DNA from: Odontocerum albicorne
Taxonomy: Eukaryota; Arthropoda; Insecta; Trichoptera; Odontoceridae
Assembly: GCA_949825065.1 (NCBI GenBank)
Contig: OX463856.1
Span: 19,588,632-19,652,631, forward strand
Direction of reading: 5' to 3'
Length of the DNA stretch: 64,000 nt
Shown: piece by piece, positions 50,754-61,954 of the stretch
How positions within the stretch are numbered: the first letter of the stretch is position 1
How the letters are laid out: each line of letters begins with the position of its first letter
Notes under the pieces: generated by a model
What the model was told of the DNA's origin: nothing
Databases searched by the model: none
Seen by the model: the letters and a program-made list of their open reading frames with translations, nothing else
Translations under genes and position numbers: made by a program

Positions 50754-51334
50754 CTAAAAAAAATAATGATAACCAATGCTTTTTTAAACTAATTATAAAG
50801 ACGTTTAATAAACTTATTTTAGAGACATATTTAGAATCTAAAAACATATATTTTATTTACTTTATGCTATCGTATTTAATTTCATTGATAAAATATTCAG
50901 ATTATAAAAAATATTAAATTATTTTTAAAGTTTTAATATTTTGAATAATTAGCATTTTAGGAGGTCTTTTCAAAATGTGTGATTATAGTAAATGTGAAAT
51001 GAGCACTACTTATATATCCTTCACTCCACCTTAATGCGAAATGAACACTACTTATATATCCTACACTCCACCTAAAGTCTAATATGTTACTATCACATAT
51101 CGGATGATCCACTAAAGTTTCTTTGTAGTTCTTCTTCACTGGAAAGTTTTAAGCAGATCTTATCATATATGTTTTTCTAAACACATGCAGATCCGACTAG
51201 TTCTTAAACTATTGGCCGCAGCCACCACCTTCCTATCTTTCGGGAAAGTACCGAACTTGTATATGTTAGTAAAAAATATATGATTATTGACATTCAAATT
51301 ATTTTATTTTTCAAATATTTTTAATCTTTCAATA

Positions 51335-51430
51335 ACAGTGGGTTCGATTCCCAAGTTAGAGCGCCCTTGATGAAAGTGTTCTCTAAACAGCCCTTTATGT
51401 ATTGTAATTTTATTCTTATTATTATTACGC
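51335..51430 (+). repeat. Short tRNA-SINE-like repeat (family S2)
   Basis: 'gggttcgattcccaagttag', 'gttctctaaacagccctt', then a T/ATT tail. It adjoins the assembly gap. Confidence 0.55.
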
Positions 51431-51463
51431 CTTTACGTGATGGGTAGTATTCCAAACACGTGG

Positions 51464-51663
51464 NNNNNNNNNNNNNNNNNNNNNNNNNNNNNNNNNNNNN
51501 NNNNNNNNNNNNNNNNNNNNNNNNNNNNNNNNNNNNNNNNNNNNNNNNNNNNNNNNNNNNNNNNNNNNNNNNNNNNNNNNNNNNNNNNNNNNNNNNNNNN
51601 NNNNNNNNNNNNNNNNNNNNNNNNNNNNNNNNNNNNNNNNNNNNNNNNNNNNNNNNNNNNNNN
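51464..51663. other. Assembly gap (200 N)
   Basis: Exactly 200 N, a conventional placeholder length, so the true size is unknown. It hides the left part of the 5' LTR, about 740 bp judged from the 3' LTR. Confidence 0.99.
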
Positions 51664-52353
51664 CTGTTCGCGAACTTGAACAAGCTTTTCTCACATTTGA
51701 TTGTTCATTCTTGTTTGATACAATTTGTCCGGTAAATTCCCGAGGAACTGAGTCGTGTGGGTGTATTACGACACGAATTGGCGGTCGCCAACCACTGAGG
51801 GAATTTCTTCACATCAGCGGCCCTGTAGTAACAGTATAAGGTCAGAGGGCCATATACGAGTCGACCTGGTCATACACTTGAAGCGGATCTGGGATAATAC
51901 ATTTTGTCCTGTATTGGAGTAAGATCAACCTTATTTATCCTCTTTTGCTTGTCATTTTATGGTGATATTTGAGTATTCTAGAGATTGGCGAGATCTAATC
52001 TTTGAGAATTGACACATTTCCGCAACGGACTGTTGTGTGATAATAAATTACTTCGACTGCCTGTCCATCTGAAAGGTTAGCGAAGTAGCAGAGAGAAATC
52101 TGCCCATTTGATTTTCCTGACGGAGTATCAGCTCGTCAGGATTAAATATATAACCAATTAACAGCAAATATGTGTTTCATTATGTATTTATACCTACCCA
52201 AGCACTGACGAATGCCTACCTCTTCCCACGACGTCTTGAGATCTTATTGAGCCTTGTTTTACCTATACTGAGCTACCGGAGTAAGAGTCATACATTGTAA
52301 CATCCAGGCTTTTAGTAATCCAACTTAATTAATTAAAGGGAAAAAGTCTGAAA
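51664..52353 (+). repeat. 5' LTR, visible right part
   Basis: Matches 60090-60780. It ends at 'aaaaagtctgaaa', where the two copies diverge into the leader and the genomic flank. Confidence 0.94.
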
Positions 52354-52380
52354 CTGGCCGCCTTTCAACGCGGGGCCTAC
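52354..52380 (+). promoter_or_regulatory. Possible primer-binding site
   Basis: Directly after the LTR, 'tggccgcctttcaacg' and 'cggggcc' resemble a tRNA-Lys-type primer site (TGGCGCC, CAACG, GGGGC) with small insertions. The match is partial. Confidence 0.35.
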
Positions 52381-52414
52381 CTAGAGGTTCGTCGTCGGGC
52401 TTGGACGGTATAAT

Positions 52415-52740
52415 TTGTATTTTTATGTTTTTTTCCTTTCTTTCTTCTTTTGGTACTAGAATAATTTGTGCATTGCTGTGTTGTGTACTGTGTATTGGAA
52501 TTTTATGTTTTTTTTCTTCTTTTTTCATTTTTCGATTCGAATATCTTGTGCATTGCTTTATTGTATACTGTGTATTTGAGTTTTATGTTTTTTTTTTCTT
52601 TTTTTGATTTAAATATCTTGTGCATTGCTTTGTTGTGTACTGTGTATTTGAATTTTATGTTTTCTTCTTTCTTTTCTTCCTGTTTTTATTCGAAATTTTG
52701 TGCATTGTTGTATTGTATACGGTGTATAATTTTGTTATAT
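52415..52740 (+). repeat. Pyrimidine-rich tandem repeat in the leader, unit about 80 bp
   Basis: 'cttgtgcattgctttgttgt' with 'actgtgtattt' and a long T/C run recurs four times. Confidence 0.85.
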
Positions 52741-53555
52741 TATTTTGATTAACTGCGTATAACTCGGTAAAGAATCGAAAGCAATTCAGGACCGTTAAAA
52801 CAACAAAGCATAGGCTTTGTACTTCAGTCAAGTCGGTCGGGCGGAAATTGATTCGAGTACCGTTTTGTTTGGCGGTCATTTTGTGTATGAGTTGAGGATT
52901 TTATTTATTAATTAAATAAAATATAATAACCAACTAATAACGTGCGGCTGATAAAAGCTGTGCGAGTGTAGGTAGTTATTTTCTAAAATTAGAAAAAATC
53001 GAGTTGAGCGTAGTTTTACGAGGAGTATAATCTCGAATTTGGCCGGTAATCGGGTAGGCAGAGCTAGTGGAACGCCATAGTTTCTTGTGATTGGCCGGGT
53101 GATTAGCAGCTGATAGAAGTTCCTTGTTGCATTGGCAAGGAATAATTCGTTACGTTTTCTTTCCGGTTGGATAGAGTTAGTGGCGTATTCCGGAGTTTGG
53201 ATCGCCTTGAAGATTTTTAAATCATCAACAAAAATAGAATATTTAGAGCACTAAGTTTGCCAACTATAACATTAGCTAATTAAGTTTGACGAATACTAGC
53301 TGTCGTACATCTGGTCGGCGAGATTAGTAGTAGACCGGTGTTATAATAGCGTGGCCGGGTGATCGAACTTATTGAATTATTCTATTTAGGCCTTTAAGGT
53401 AGAGTTGTTTTCTTCGATTACATGCGATTGGAATTTCTGGTGAAGGCTATTCCTGAGATTGGGAACGCGTATTAATAACAGCGTGGCCTAGAGTCTTGGG
53501 GATTTCTAATCTTTCAGATAGAACTCTCACCTTGCTAGCTGAGGATAAGTCCACA

Positions 53556-54659
53556 ATGAGTCCTATTGACAATATTACGAGTGCAACTAAGGAGAGATTG
53601 ATTGGGGAATTGATGGAAAGGGGAATCACTCCGGGTAACAAACTCCCCAGGTTGCGTCGGCAAGCATGGAGCTACAATCGGGGCCTCGTTCACTCTCCTA
53701 CAGAAGAGGTTATATTGCCTCAAAGGTCTAAGGCACATGTTAATTTGCGAGGAGCCCCGGAATTTTCTATGGAACTGGTTTCCGGAGCGACAGCCCCTCG
53801 TTCGGACTCTTCCTTGCCATTTACCGGGTCTTGCCCTTCAAGAGACTTGGGAATGTTGCCGTCTCCTAGCACTAGAGGTAATCAATTACCTCCATTAAAT
53901 ATCAATTTTTCATCGTGGCCAGTGGATCCGTTTAATGGCTCGGGTAGCGTACGTCAGTTTTTGGTTAGGCTCGAGGAAATAGCACACGCACGTAGGTTCG
54001 ATGTAGACTCTCTCTCTCCCGTCCTACCTGAATTTTTGCGCGACAGAGCCCTGACCTTTTTCAGGATTACGTATAGGAACCCTATGAGATGGGCTACATT
54101 GAAGGCACATTTTTTGGAGAGGTTCGAATCGGAGAGTTTTATGATAGATAGAAAGCTGGATATTTGGGCATCCAAGCAGGGTCACGAAGAATCTTCCACC
54201 GATTATATCTCCCGAATTTTGGAGGTAAACAGTACACTGGACTCTGCCTTGACGGAGGTGGAGCTGTTACAGGTGTTCAAAAGAGGGCTTCACGTTAGGT
54301 TTAGCTCAGTCCTTGTCAGTACGCGGCCTTCGTCAGTACGAGAGATGGAAAGAGTATGTGCCTCTTTCGAACAAATGAACAGGAGTGGTGAGGTATCACC
54401 CCGGCCGCTGCAGATGCAGCCAAGGGTAAGGGCACGTGTGTCATCCGTCTCACAGAAGGTTATCGGTAGAGGGCCGACCTTGTTGAGGTGTTTCTTGTGC
54501 AATCTTCCGCATCATATTGCCCGCGACTGTCCGCACAAACCACTTATCCAGAAGGAACCGGATAAGTCGCCAAGTAATCGCGTAAGGAGTCGTGCCGAGA
54601 CTTCTAGACCTTTTACTTTGCTGACGGATACTTCGCGTCCGCCGCCGAGTTTTGTTTAA
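53556..54659 (+). CDS. gag: Gag polyprotein of the Gypsy-type element
   Basis: An open frame of 367 residues. Gag packages the element RNA into particles. The retrotransposon gag domain lies about residues 110-290 (WPVDPFNGSGSVRQFLVRLE, then ITYRNPMRWATLKAHFLERF, then VEVELLQVFKRGL-like text). A CCHC zinc knuckle CFLCNLPHHIARDC lies at 312-325, encoded at 54489-54530. The start at 53556 is chosen because it is the first ATG (context cacaATGA); the frame is open further upstream to a TTG at 53496 but with no ATG. It is followed by protease in the +1 frame. Confidence 0.88.
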   Translation: MSPIDNITSATKERLIGELMERGITPGNKLPRLRRQAWSYNRGLVHSPTEEVILPQRSKAHVNLRGAPEFSMELVSGATAPRSDSSLPFTGSCPSRDLGMLPSPSTRGNQLPPLNINFSSWPVDPFNGSGSVRQFLVRLEEIAHARRFDVDSLSPVLPEFLRDRALTFFRITYRNPMRWATLKAHFLERFESESFMIDRKLDIWASKQGHEESSTDYISRILEVNSTLDSALTEVELLQVFKRGLHVRFSSVLVSTRPSSVREMERVCASFEQMNRSGEVSPRPLQMQPRVRARVSSVSQKVIGRGPTLLRCFLCNLPHHIARDCPHKPLIQKEPDKSPSNRVRSRAETSRPFTLLTDTSRPPPSFV

Positions 54660-54708
54660 TTCCAAAAACAGATAGAGGACCAACCCGGTCAAGGTAATTC
54701 GGAACTAG

Positions 54709-55122
54709 GGGGTTGGTCAAAAAACAATGGAATTAGGAAGTAATAACCGTAACATTAGTGCCATAGAAATTTCAAATGCAAGGGATGAGAGACCCTATCT
54801 TCATTGTGAAATTCAGGGCTCACCATTTAGGGCGTTGCTAGATTCAGGTGCAGCAATTAACGTAATAGGTGGTAATCTGTATAAGAATTTTAAGGACTTA
54901 CGGTTTATTATGCGAACTACTGAGGGAGTCGTTCACACGGCTGATAGTCAGGGACATCGGGTGCTGGGTACGATCCAGTTGCCCTTACATTATGATCACC
55001 AAACTGTGTTGGTGGAATTCCAGGTAGTTCCTTCTTTAGATACTTGCTTGGTGCTCGGTATTCCCTTCTTGAAGCGTTCCGGGCTTACGCCGGAATCGTT
55101 TTCTCATTCGAGTAGGAGTTAA
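54709..55122 (+). CDS. pro: Retropepsin (protease) region
   Basis: Open from just after a TAG at 54706; the first ATG is 54727. The aspartic protease signature is ALLDSGAAINVIGG (DSG at residues 39-41 from that ATG), with the second conserved block CLVLGIPFLKRSG near the end. It would cleave Gag-Pol. It is in another frame from gag and separated from it by stops, so its expression by frameshift is doubtful. Confidence 0.85.
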   Translation, partial: GVGQKTMELGSNNRNISAIEISNARDERPYLHCEIQGSPFRALLDSGAAINVIGGNLYKNFKDLRFIMRTTEGVVHTADSQGHRVLGTIQLPLHYDHQTVLVEFQVVPSLDTCLVLGIPFLKRSGLTPESFSHSSRS

Positions 55123-55127
55123 TGGCT

Positions 55128-55529
55128 CAATAATGCCTCCATTGTTCCGAAAAAGGATGCTTCTGCTCGAATCGTATTGGACCCCGCAAACTAAATTCCG
55201 TGACGCAGACGGACTGTTATCAGTTACCTAACATCAACCGAATTCTCGACAATCTTCGAGATACGCGCTACCTCACTGCTTTAGATCTGAGCCATGAGTT
55301 TTGGCTAATGCCATTAAGCAAAGAGTCTAAATGTAAGACGGCATTCCTTGTAGAGGGCCGGGGACAATATCGGTTTGTGGTCACCCCATTTGGCTTAAAA
55401 AACATTCCTGCTGAGATGCAACGAATGATGGAACAATTGTTCGCCGATCAGGGTGACCAGGGTTCTGTACCATGTTGGTTTAATAATATGCAAACAGGAC
55501 TGAGAGTCTTGGAGATAATTAATTATTGA
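55128..55529 (+). pseudogene. pol: Truncated reverse transcriptase of the Gypsy-type element
   Basis: Residues VPKKDASARIVLDP lie in one frame (55156-55190), then QTDCYQLPNINRILDNL onward in another (from 55200). Motif A, LTALDLSHEFWLMP, keeps its aspartate, and TPFGLKNIPAEMQRMM follows. The frame ends before motif C (YxDD). Frameshift plus truncation make it non-functional. Confidence 0.87.
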
Positions 55530-57455
55530 CTTTATTGATCTCAGGTAAAGGCTTGAGAGTTATAATTCTTGTGTGTTTTTCCGTATCTGATTATCTGCCA
55601 TGCATACATCTTATTGTCCTGAATTGTAATTTTTTTTGTTGCATTAATTATATTTATAATTTCATTTCTGTTAGTATTGTATTGTATTTGTGCCTATGTA
55701 TTGTATTTGGTATTGTGTTCCTTTGAGGTTGCCTTCTAGACGTACGGCTATAATTGTTTGTGCCTGTGCGTGTATTAGGAAGCCGTACTACAGGGTTATA
55801 CAAATCCGAATTTTGCGATGACGCATGCAAATGTCTAGGTCATCTTACGTACCGCGACGAACTCAGGAGGGTTCCTAGTAGAGAGTAATATTGTAGAAGT
55901 TTCATAACCAGCGGCATGGTAAATAAGTTAGAATTTTACTCGTATTACCCGTATATTGTAGTTAGTTCAGTTTAATTTTCGAAACAACGCCTAGCCTTGC
56001 GGTAAGCTCGCCAGCCATAAGCTTCATGATACCGCAGATGTAATAGAAACCTAGATCGCTGATTAATTAGTACAAGTATGTCACCAAAGGGCGAAAAAAA
56101 AACTTTGATTTGTTTTTCTATCGCAAGGGTATTACACACCCTGATTTTTAGAACGTCTACATATATAACGCGTGGTGACAACTTTATTGTGCTCGGGCAG
56201 GAAATCAGAGACCTTAGGGCGCATGTCTGTATACAAGCGAGCGAGTATACCATGCAGTATTGAAGCAACATGTTCGTTTAACCTCCTTCATCGGGAGCGG
56301 AGCATGTTTTCACGATGCTGGCCGTAGTATAAAGTTGGCAAGTTGTTTAAACTTCATCGTTGAGGTGGCGTCATCGAAAATTATTAGTTAAAGGTATATG
56401 AGGAATAAATATCCCCGCCATGATCCGCAGAAGACTAGTATAGGAGAGGTTTAATTCCTCATTAATTACGTGTTCGTCAAGTGGTTTAGAGTAAACCAAT
56501 GCGAGTGATGCGAACACCTAGGGAAGGATTGTTCATGCCTCAATGATACTGTGAGAATAGCAAGATGAGTTCACCTTTCTTCTCCTCGCCATAATCTCTA
56601 CCCTGCCCCATCATGGATCGTTCTCCGAATAGAGGGGCCGTGCCGGAAGAACGTTTTGTTCGCACTTTTTGCAATAACTAATGGTATAAGGCAAAGGAAA
56701 CAACCTTTAGGTTAAAAGTACAGATAGGTTGTGGCAGGCTGGAAGCTAAGCGCTGCTTGGTGTAGTTTACACCTAGGTTATAAACCACCTAGTTGGACAG
56801 GTGGTATGGAGAGGGTATTCTAGCCAATCAAACGCTGGGCGATATTTCAGCAACAAATTAGCGCCCCGATTTGTCAAGTGTGTGGTCACAAGGTAAATTT
56901 CCGACACAATATATGAACTGTCTGACCTGAAGGGGAAAGTGGCAGGTAAATTTCGCGTCAAAGACATCGCCAAGGTGGAATAAAGGCTCCATTACGGTGA
57001 ATTGACGCGAGAGCTGCCGTGGCACTTGTGGTAATTCAGTTTTACCAAATTAGGTTTCCATGTTCCAAGAAAAAAATATGGTGGCGCTCAATAGACCATG
57101 TGCTGGACAATGAGTGGTGAATTTTTGCTGATAGCATAGCGTTTGTATGCACGTCTTTTGATAGAGCGTCGGCGCTCACTTCCTCATGATGTCACATTGG
57201 ATACATCCTTATCAATTCCTTATCCTGTTCTATCAAGGGTCGCTCACCTGGCACTAGGTCGTATAGGTTGAATGGAAGGCAGCTCTATGATAGAGAATGA
57301 GTGGGGTTGCTACAGGGGTTTTTGAAGTGCTGCTGGGAAGTATGAATGAAAAGGATTTGGTGCGTGCCTTGGTGGGGGGGCTTTCGATGGGATATCCTTA
57401 ATTGTGAGGCTTCGGCCAATGATTTTTATTTTTTCTTTTTCCATGTTTTTATTGT
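55530..57455 (+). other. Non-coding internal part of the Gypsy-type element
   Basis: No integrase, RNase H or envelope motif was seen on either strand. Short open frames have no domains. It may be replaced or rearranged element sequence. Confidence 0.6.
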
Positions 57456-58100
57456 TTATTGTCAGTCCGGTCTAGGTGGGCAGGCGTCCGTGACGCCATC
57501 GGTACACGGAGGTGCATAGTATGGTATGACTACGTCATGCGCATCTTGGCTCCGCCCGTTGGTTCTGCGGCCGTCGCACCGACGACAGAGGTGGGCGCTT
57601 GTGGACCATTGGTACGGGGACATCCATGGTTGTATGTATGGACTCCGCCCTTTGGGCCTGCAGGCGTGACACTGGTGACAAAGGTTTTATTGTCAGTCCG
57701 GTCTAGGTGGGCAGGCGTCCGTGGTTCTGCGGCCGTCGCACCGACGACAGAGGTGGGCGCTTGTGGACCATTGGTACGGGGACATCCGTAGTAGTATGTA
57801 TGGACTCCGCCCTTTGGGCCTGCAGGCGTCACACTGGTGACAAAGGTTTTATTGTCAGTCCGGTCCAGGTGGGCAGGCGTCCGTGACGCCATCGGTACAC
57901 GGAGGTGCATAGTATGGTATGACTACGTCATGCACATCTTGGCTCCGCCCGTTGGTTCTGCGGCCGTCGCACCGACGACTTAGGTGGGCGCTCGTGGGCA
58001 CCATTGGGACAAGGACGACCGTAGTTTTGTGCGTGGACAACATGTACAACTTGGCTCCGCCATTTGGGTCCGCGGGTGTCGCACTGGTGACAACGGTTGT
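57456..58100 (+). repeat. GC-rich tandem repeats inside the element
   Basis: 'ttattgtcagtccggtctag' recurs at 57455, 57689 and 57851; 'tctgcggccgtcgcaccgac' recurs three times. The middle copy lacks about 70 bp present in the first. The translation in several frames is a repeat artefact. Confidence 0.93.
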
Positions 58101-58126
58101 GGAGTAGGCTCCAACCAATCAGCGAA

Positions 58127-58222
58127 AGGCTTACGGATGGCCTATATACATCCAGTGGAGGCTTACGGATGGCCTATATACATCCAGTGGAGGCTTACGG
58201 ATGGCCTATATACATCCAGTGG
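58127..58222 (+). repeat. Three perfect 32-bp tandem copies
   Basis: Unit 'aggcttacggatggcctata' plus 12 bases, copies at 58127, 58159 and 58191. Within each unit 'ggatg' and 'catcc' can pair. Confidence 0.97.
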
Positions 58223-59348
58223 GGGTTGTTGAGTGTGACTCCAACCATGGGCGTCATGAACCCAAATTGGCATATGCTCCCGGTCTAGGTGGACGCTCAT
58301 GGCACCGTCGGTGCCCGGATAACCATGGTATTTTATGGATCATGCGAGTTTTGGCACCGTCCGTGATGTGTGTGGGCGTTGCACTGACGACTCTGGCTAG
58401 CACGAGAATTGGCACTAAAGGGATGACGATCCCCGAGGTGATGATATTATAAACACATATTTGCTGTATTGTATAACCAAGTGTAACTGTTTCTTGTCAG
58501 TTTTTAGACCTGGAGAAGCCTATAGTCAGATGTCGCCCCTATGAGTGGTGTCTCAGGGCCGTGTAATGGAAAATCGTATGTTAAATGTGTCTTATATAGT
58601 CTCATTATTGATATATCGCCAGACTTGTATCTTGCAATATCAAGGATCACCAGACAAGCGGGAGGAAACTCACCTTGCTTCCTTAATTTAAGTGATTAGG
58701 TTAAGAAACTAAATCAGTGCCCCTAAAAAGTGCAGACTATCGGATCCGGTTCTGGGGAAGCCGTTGTGAACTAACATAATTACTATTAAGTAACTTGATC
58801 TGTTTTTGGGCATTACTCTTGTGAGTGTGTTGCCTTTGTAATCTTAAATGTTTGTACATTTTTCTATTGTAAATTAATAAGAATTATTATGTGTAACCAT
58901 GCTGTAGAGAAGGCGATAGTATCTGTTCTTGAACATTACTCTTGTGACTGTTTTGTCTTGTTATCCTAAATGTTGTATGTTTCTTTTTTTTGTAAAAATA
59001 ATAATAAGACTTATTATGTGTAACCATGTTGAGGGGAAGGCGATAATTGATGTTCTCCTGTATTGTGCCTTGCTCTATAAAATGTTTAACTGTTTCCAGG
59101 TGTTCTTAGATAGGGAAGCCCTGAGAGTTAGTTTTTCGTGGTTTCCTACTCTTTTCGCAAATGCAGGGGCTTATTAAATCGTCCACGAGCGTATCCGGCA
59201 TGACCCAGTAACGTCATGCCCTTTAGCATAGTATCTAATCCTTGTTTCGGCAAGCAGGTGTATGACCAATTGACACAGGGCCGTAATCAGTACTTGAATT
59301 ATTATTTTTTTTTATTATTTTTTTTTTCTTCGGTAACATAAAATGGAG
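58223..59348 (+). other. Non-coding 3' internal part of the Gypsy-type element
   Basis: 'gtgtaaccatg.tg..gagaa', 'cgatagt' and 'cttgtgactgt' recur in two diverged copies (58800-58920 and 58925-59050). A purine-rich 'aaaatggag' precedes the LTR and may serve as the polypurine tract. Confidence 0.55.
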
Positions 59349-60780
59349 TGTCAGGACTTGGGTACGGCCGACCAATTAGTTTATTGTAGTTAAAAAATAA
59401 CCATTAAAAATAGTGAACCAGAGCAGTCAAAGGGAGATCTTGCGTCATTTTCGAGAAGGATTGCTTCCTATTGTTTCAAACTTAACTGCCTCGAGTGGCT
59501 GGCTTGTCTTCCCATTTGTATAGAAATACACGACACTTTATGAGGATCGGTAATTAGTGTTCCGTCTGCGATCTGTTTTATTGCAGTCACAGATAACTAT
59601 TGTTACTAAGAAAAGAAAATAAAACTTTGCGCAAGATATATTTCGAGGGCGAAGGCGCTTTTATGACCGCGATTGTCATGCGAGAGAGAAAAAAGGGGTC
59701 AAAAAATTTCTCTTCTCCTTTCTAAGGAAATACGTCGCGCTTAATTTATTACGGACATAGTTAAATATTGAAAACAACGGCTGAGAATAACAATTCACTC
59801 GAGATACATTAAAAAAAGAAGGGTCCAGTATTGTCTCTTAAACAATAAGTTTCACCGGATGTTATACAAAAAGGATTCTCGACTTAATTACGCTGTGAAA
59901 GTTTAAATAGACTATTCATTGGCAAAATAACGAAAAGATTTATGATTTTTTTAACGGTCGCGAGGGACTTTCTATAGAGTTCCAAAATGGCGGCGCTAGG
60001 CTGAGATCCCTTAAATTAAGGGACCGCGATCTTCCGAGCTCTTTCTCTCGCCACGAAGTTATCAAGTCAACATCATTCTCGTCTTGACGCTGTTCGCGAA
60101 CTTGAACAAGCTTTTCTCACATTTGATTGTTCATTCTTATTTGATACAATTTGTCCGGTAAATTCCCGAGGAACTGAGTCGTGTGGGTGTATTACGACAC
60201 GAATTGGCGGTCGCCAACCACTGAGGGAATTTCTTCACATCAGCGGCCCTGTAGTAACAGTATAAGGTCAGAGGGCCATATACGAGTCGACCTGGTCATA
60301 CACTTGAAGCGGATCTGGGATAATACATTTTGTCCTGTTTTGGAGTAAGATCAACCTTATTTATCCTCTTTTGCTTGTCATTTTATGGTGATATTTGAGT
60401 ATTCTAGAGATTGGCGAGATCTAATCTTTGAGAATTGACACATTTCCGCAACGGACTGTTGTGTGATAATAAATTACTTCGACTGCCTGTCCATCTGAAA
60501 GGTTAGCGGAGTAGCAGAGAGAAATCTGCCCATTTGATTTTCCTGACGGAGTATCAGCTCGTCAGGATTAAATATATAACCAATTAACAGCAAATATGTG
60601 TTTCATTATGTATTTATACCTACCCAAGCACTGACGAATGCCTACCTCTTCCCACGACATCTTGAGATCTTATTGAGCCTTGTTTTACCTATACTGAGCT
60701 ACCGGAGTAAGAGTCATACATTGTAACATCCAGGCTTTTAGTAATCCAACTTAATTAATTAAAGGGTAAAAAGTCTGAAA
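59349..60780 (+). repeat. 3' LTR, about 1432 bp
   Basis: The start is placed at TGTCAGGACTTGG after the purine tract, because the end AAAAAGTCTGAAA is its imperfect inverted counterpart. The last 691 bp match the visible 5' LTR. The start is inferred, since the 5' copy is hidden in the gap. Confidence 0.7.
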
Positions 60781-60784
60781 GGAG

Positions 60785-60960
60785 ATTTGCGCAATAAGGA
60801 TTTTTTTAGAATGTCAATGTTTGAAAGAAAGCGGAATGAAGACATCGGAAAGGAATGCATGAACAAAATAGATGGTTTAAGTATGATGAGGAAAAGAGCT
60901 TTTAGATGGTTTGGACATGTGAAGACAAAGAATCATGAAAGAATGACTAAGCGAATATAA
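60785..60960 (+). mobile_element. LINE fragment (recurrent family) at the element's right flank
   Basis: 'MNKIDGLSMMRKRAFRWFGH' followed by 'NHERMTKR' matches the FGHVERMN block. It suggests that the Gypsy-type element also landed in or beside this LINE family, but the left flank is in the gap. Confidence 0.7.
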
Positions 60961-61324
60961 ACGTCAAAAAGGCAAGATTCGCAAATGTAAATAAGTGTTT
61001 AACAATATTAGTTAGCGTTATGAGTTTTGCAAAATGATTGATCAGTGTGTAACAAGATTCGTAAATATTATAAATTTTACTGTGCAACAAGGTTTGAGAA
61101 TTCTACTAACCATTGAAGAAGATTCATTGAAGTAGATTTATGTGCAACAAGATTTACAAATCGTTATTATTTTGCAGCCTGCTTAGCAAATTGTTTTAAT
61201 TTTGGACCAAGAATTACAAGTATTTGTCACCTTTGTAAATGAAAATAATTGGACAAGAAGAATCGCAAACCTTATGAATTATGTTACAAGATTTATTTTT
61301 AATTGATTGGAAGAAATTACCACA

Positions 61325-61690
61325 TGACAATCGTCGTTGCTGGGCCTCGTAGTCAAGTATCTCCTCGAAATTCCAAAGTCAAGCCAGTTGGAAAGTGAAG
61401 ATGTGCCACGGGTTTTCGTCTGTTTCTTCTTTTTTCTCCTCTTTATGTGAGTAAACCGTTGCACACCGACAAACTCACCGGCCACACCACTATACTGGAT
61501 TCGATGACACACCTGAAGTGGCATGCTTTTCCCCTTTTTTAATAGTATAGATGTAACCAAAATCATAGGTATCCTTAAACCCTCGAATACTAGGCGAAAA
61601 AATGCTTGTGTTATTCGAGGGGAGTAGCACAGGGCGAGGCTCGAACCGGTGACACGGAAGTCTAACGCGTTAACGCGCGGCCATGTACCT
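61325..61690 (-). repeat. tRNA-derived SINE (family S1)
   Basis: Head near 61690 ('gcgcgttaacgcgttagact'), B-box-like 'accggttcgagcc', body 'cgcctagtattcgagggttt', end 'tgactacgaggcccagcaac'. Confidence 0.75.
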
Positions 61691-61954
61691 TATTTTCAAT
61701 AAATCTGCTGTACTGCAAACAACAAAAATCTGATATCAATCAATAAACTATCCATCCCTTCATGTACAATAGCTCATGACTAAATATCGTGACTCCCATG
61801 ACAGCCTAACTAAAATTTTAAATTCTTCAACTCATAAAAGTAAATAATTATGCAAAAAGAAGACCAATCGTTTAGATTAGTCAAGCGAGCTTCGGAAATG
61901 TTGTTTATTAGACAGCAAGGTTCAATTTAATTGTGTAACAAGATTTGTAAAAAA

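Larger units (their letters stand above)
51664..60780 (+). mobile_element. Gypsy-type LTR retrotransposon, non-autonomous
   Basis: It is bounded by direct repeats that agree at all but 4 substitutions and one single-base indel over 690 bp (51664-52353 against 60090-60780), so insertion is recent. In order it has a leader with tandem repeats, gag, protease, an RT fragment, and 3.8 kb of non-coding DNA with GC-rich tandems. RNase H, integrase and envelope were not found. Coding order and RT motifs fit the Gypsy group. The true 5' end is hidden in the gap. Confidence 0.93.

Noticed and set aside
51321..51735. Four open frames on both strands spanning the N block
   Set aside because: They are open only because N codons cannot be stops; the visible ends are a SINE and an LTR.
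53496..53555. Extending gag upstream to 53496
   Set aside because: That codon is TTG; in a eukaryotic element the ATG at 53556 with good context is a better start.
57459..58118. Open frames on both strands with repeated VRSRWAGVR or DRTDNKTFVTSVT
   Set aside because: They are GC-rich tandem repeats inside a retrotransposon, open in several frames at once.
58127..58222. CRISPR-like repeats
   Set aside because: The units are directly adjacent with no spacers, inside an insect LTR element.
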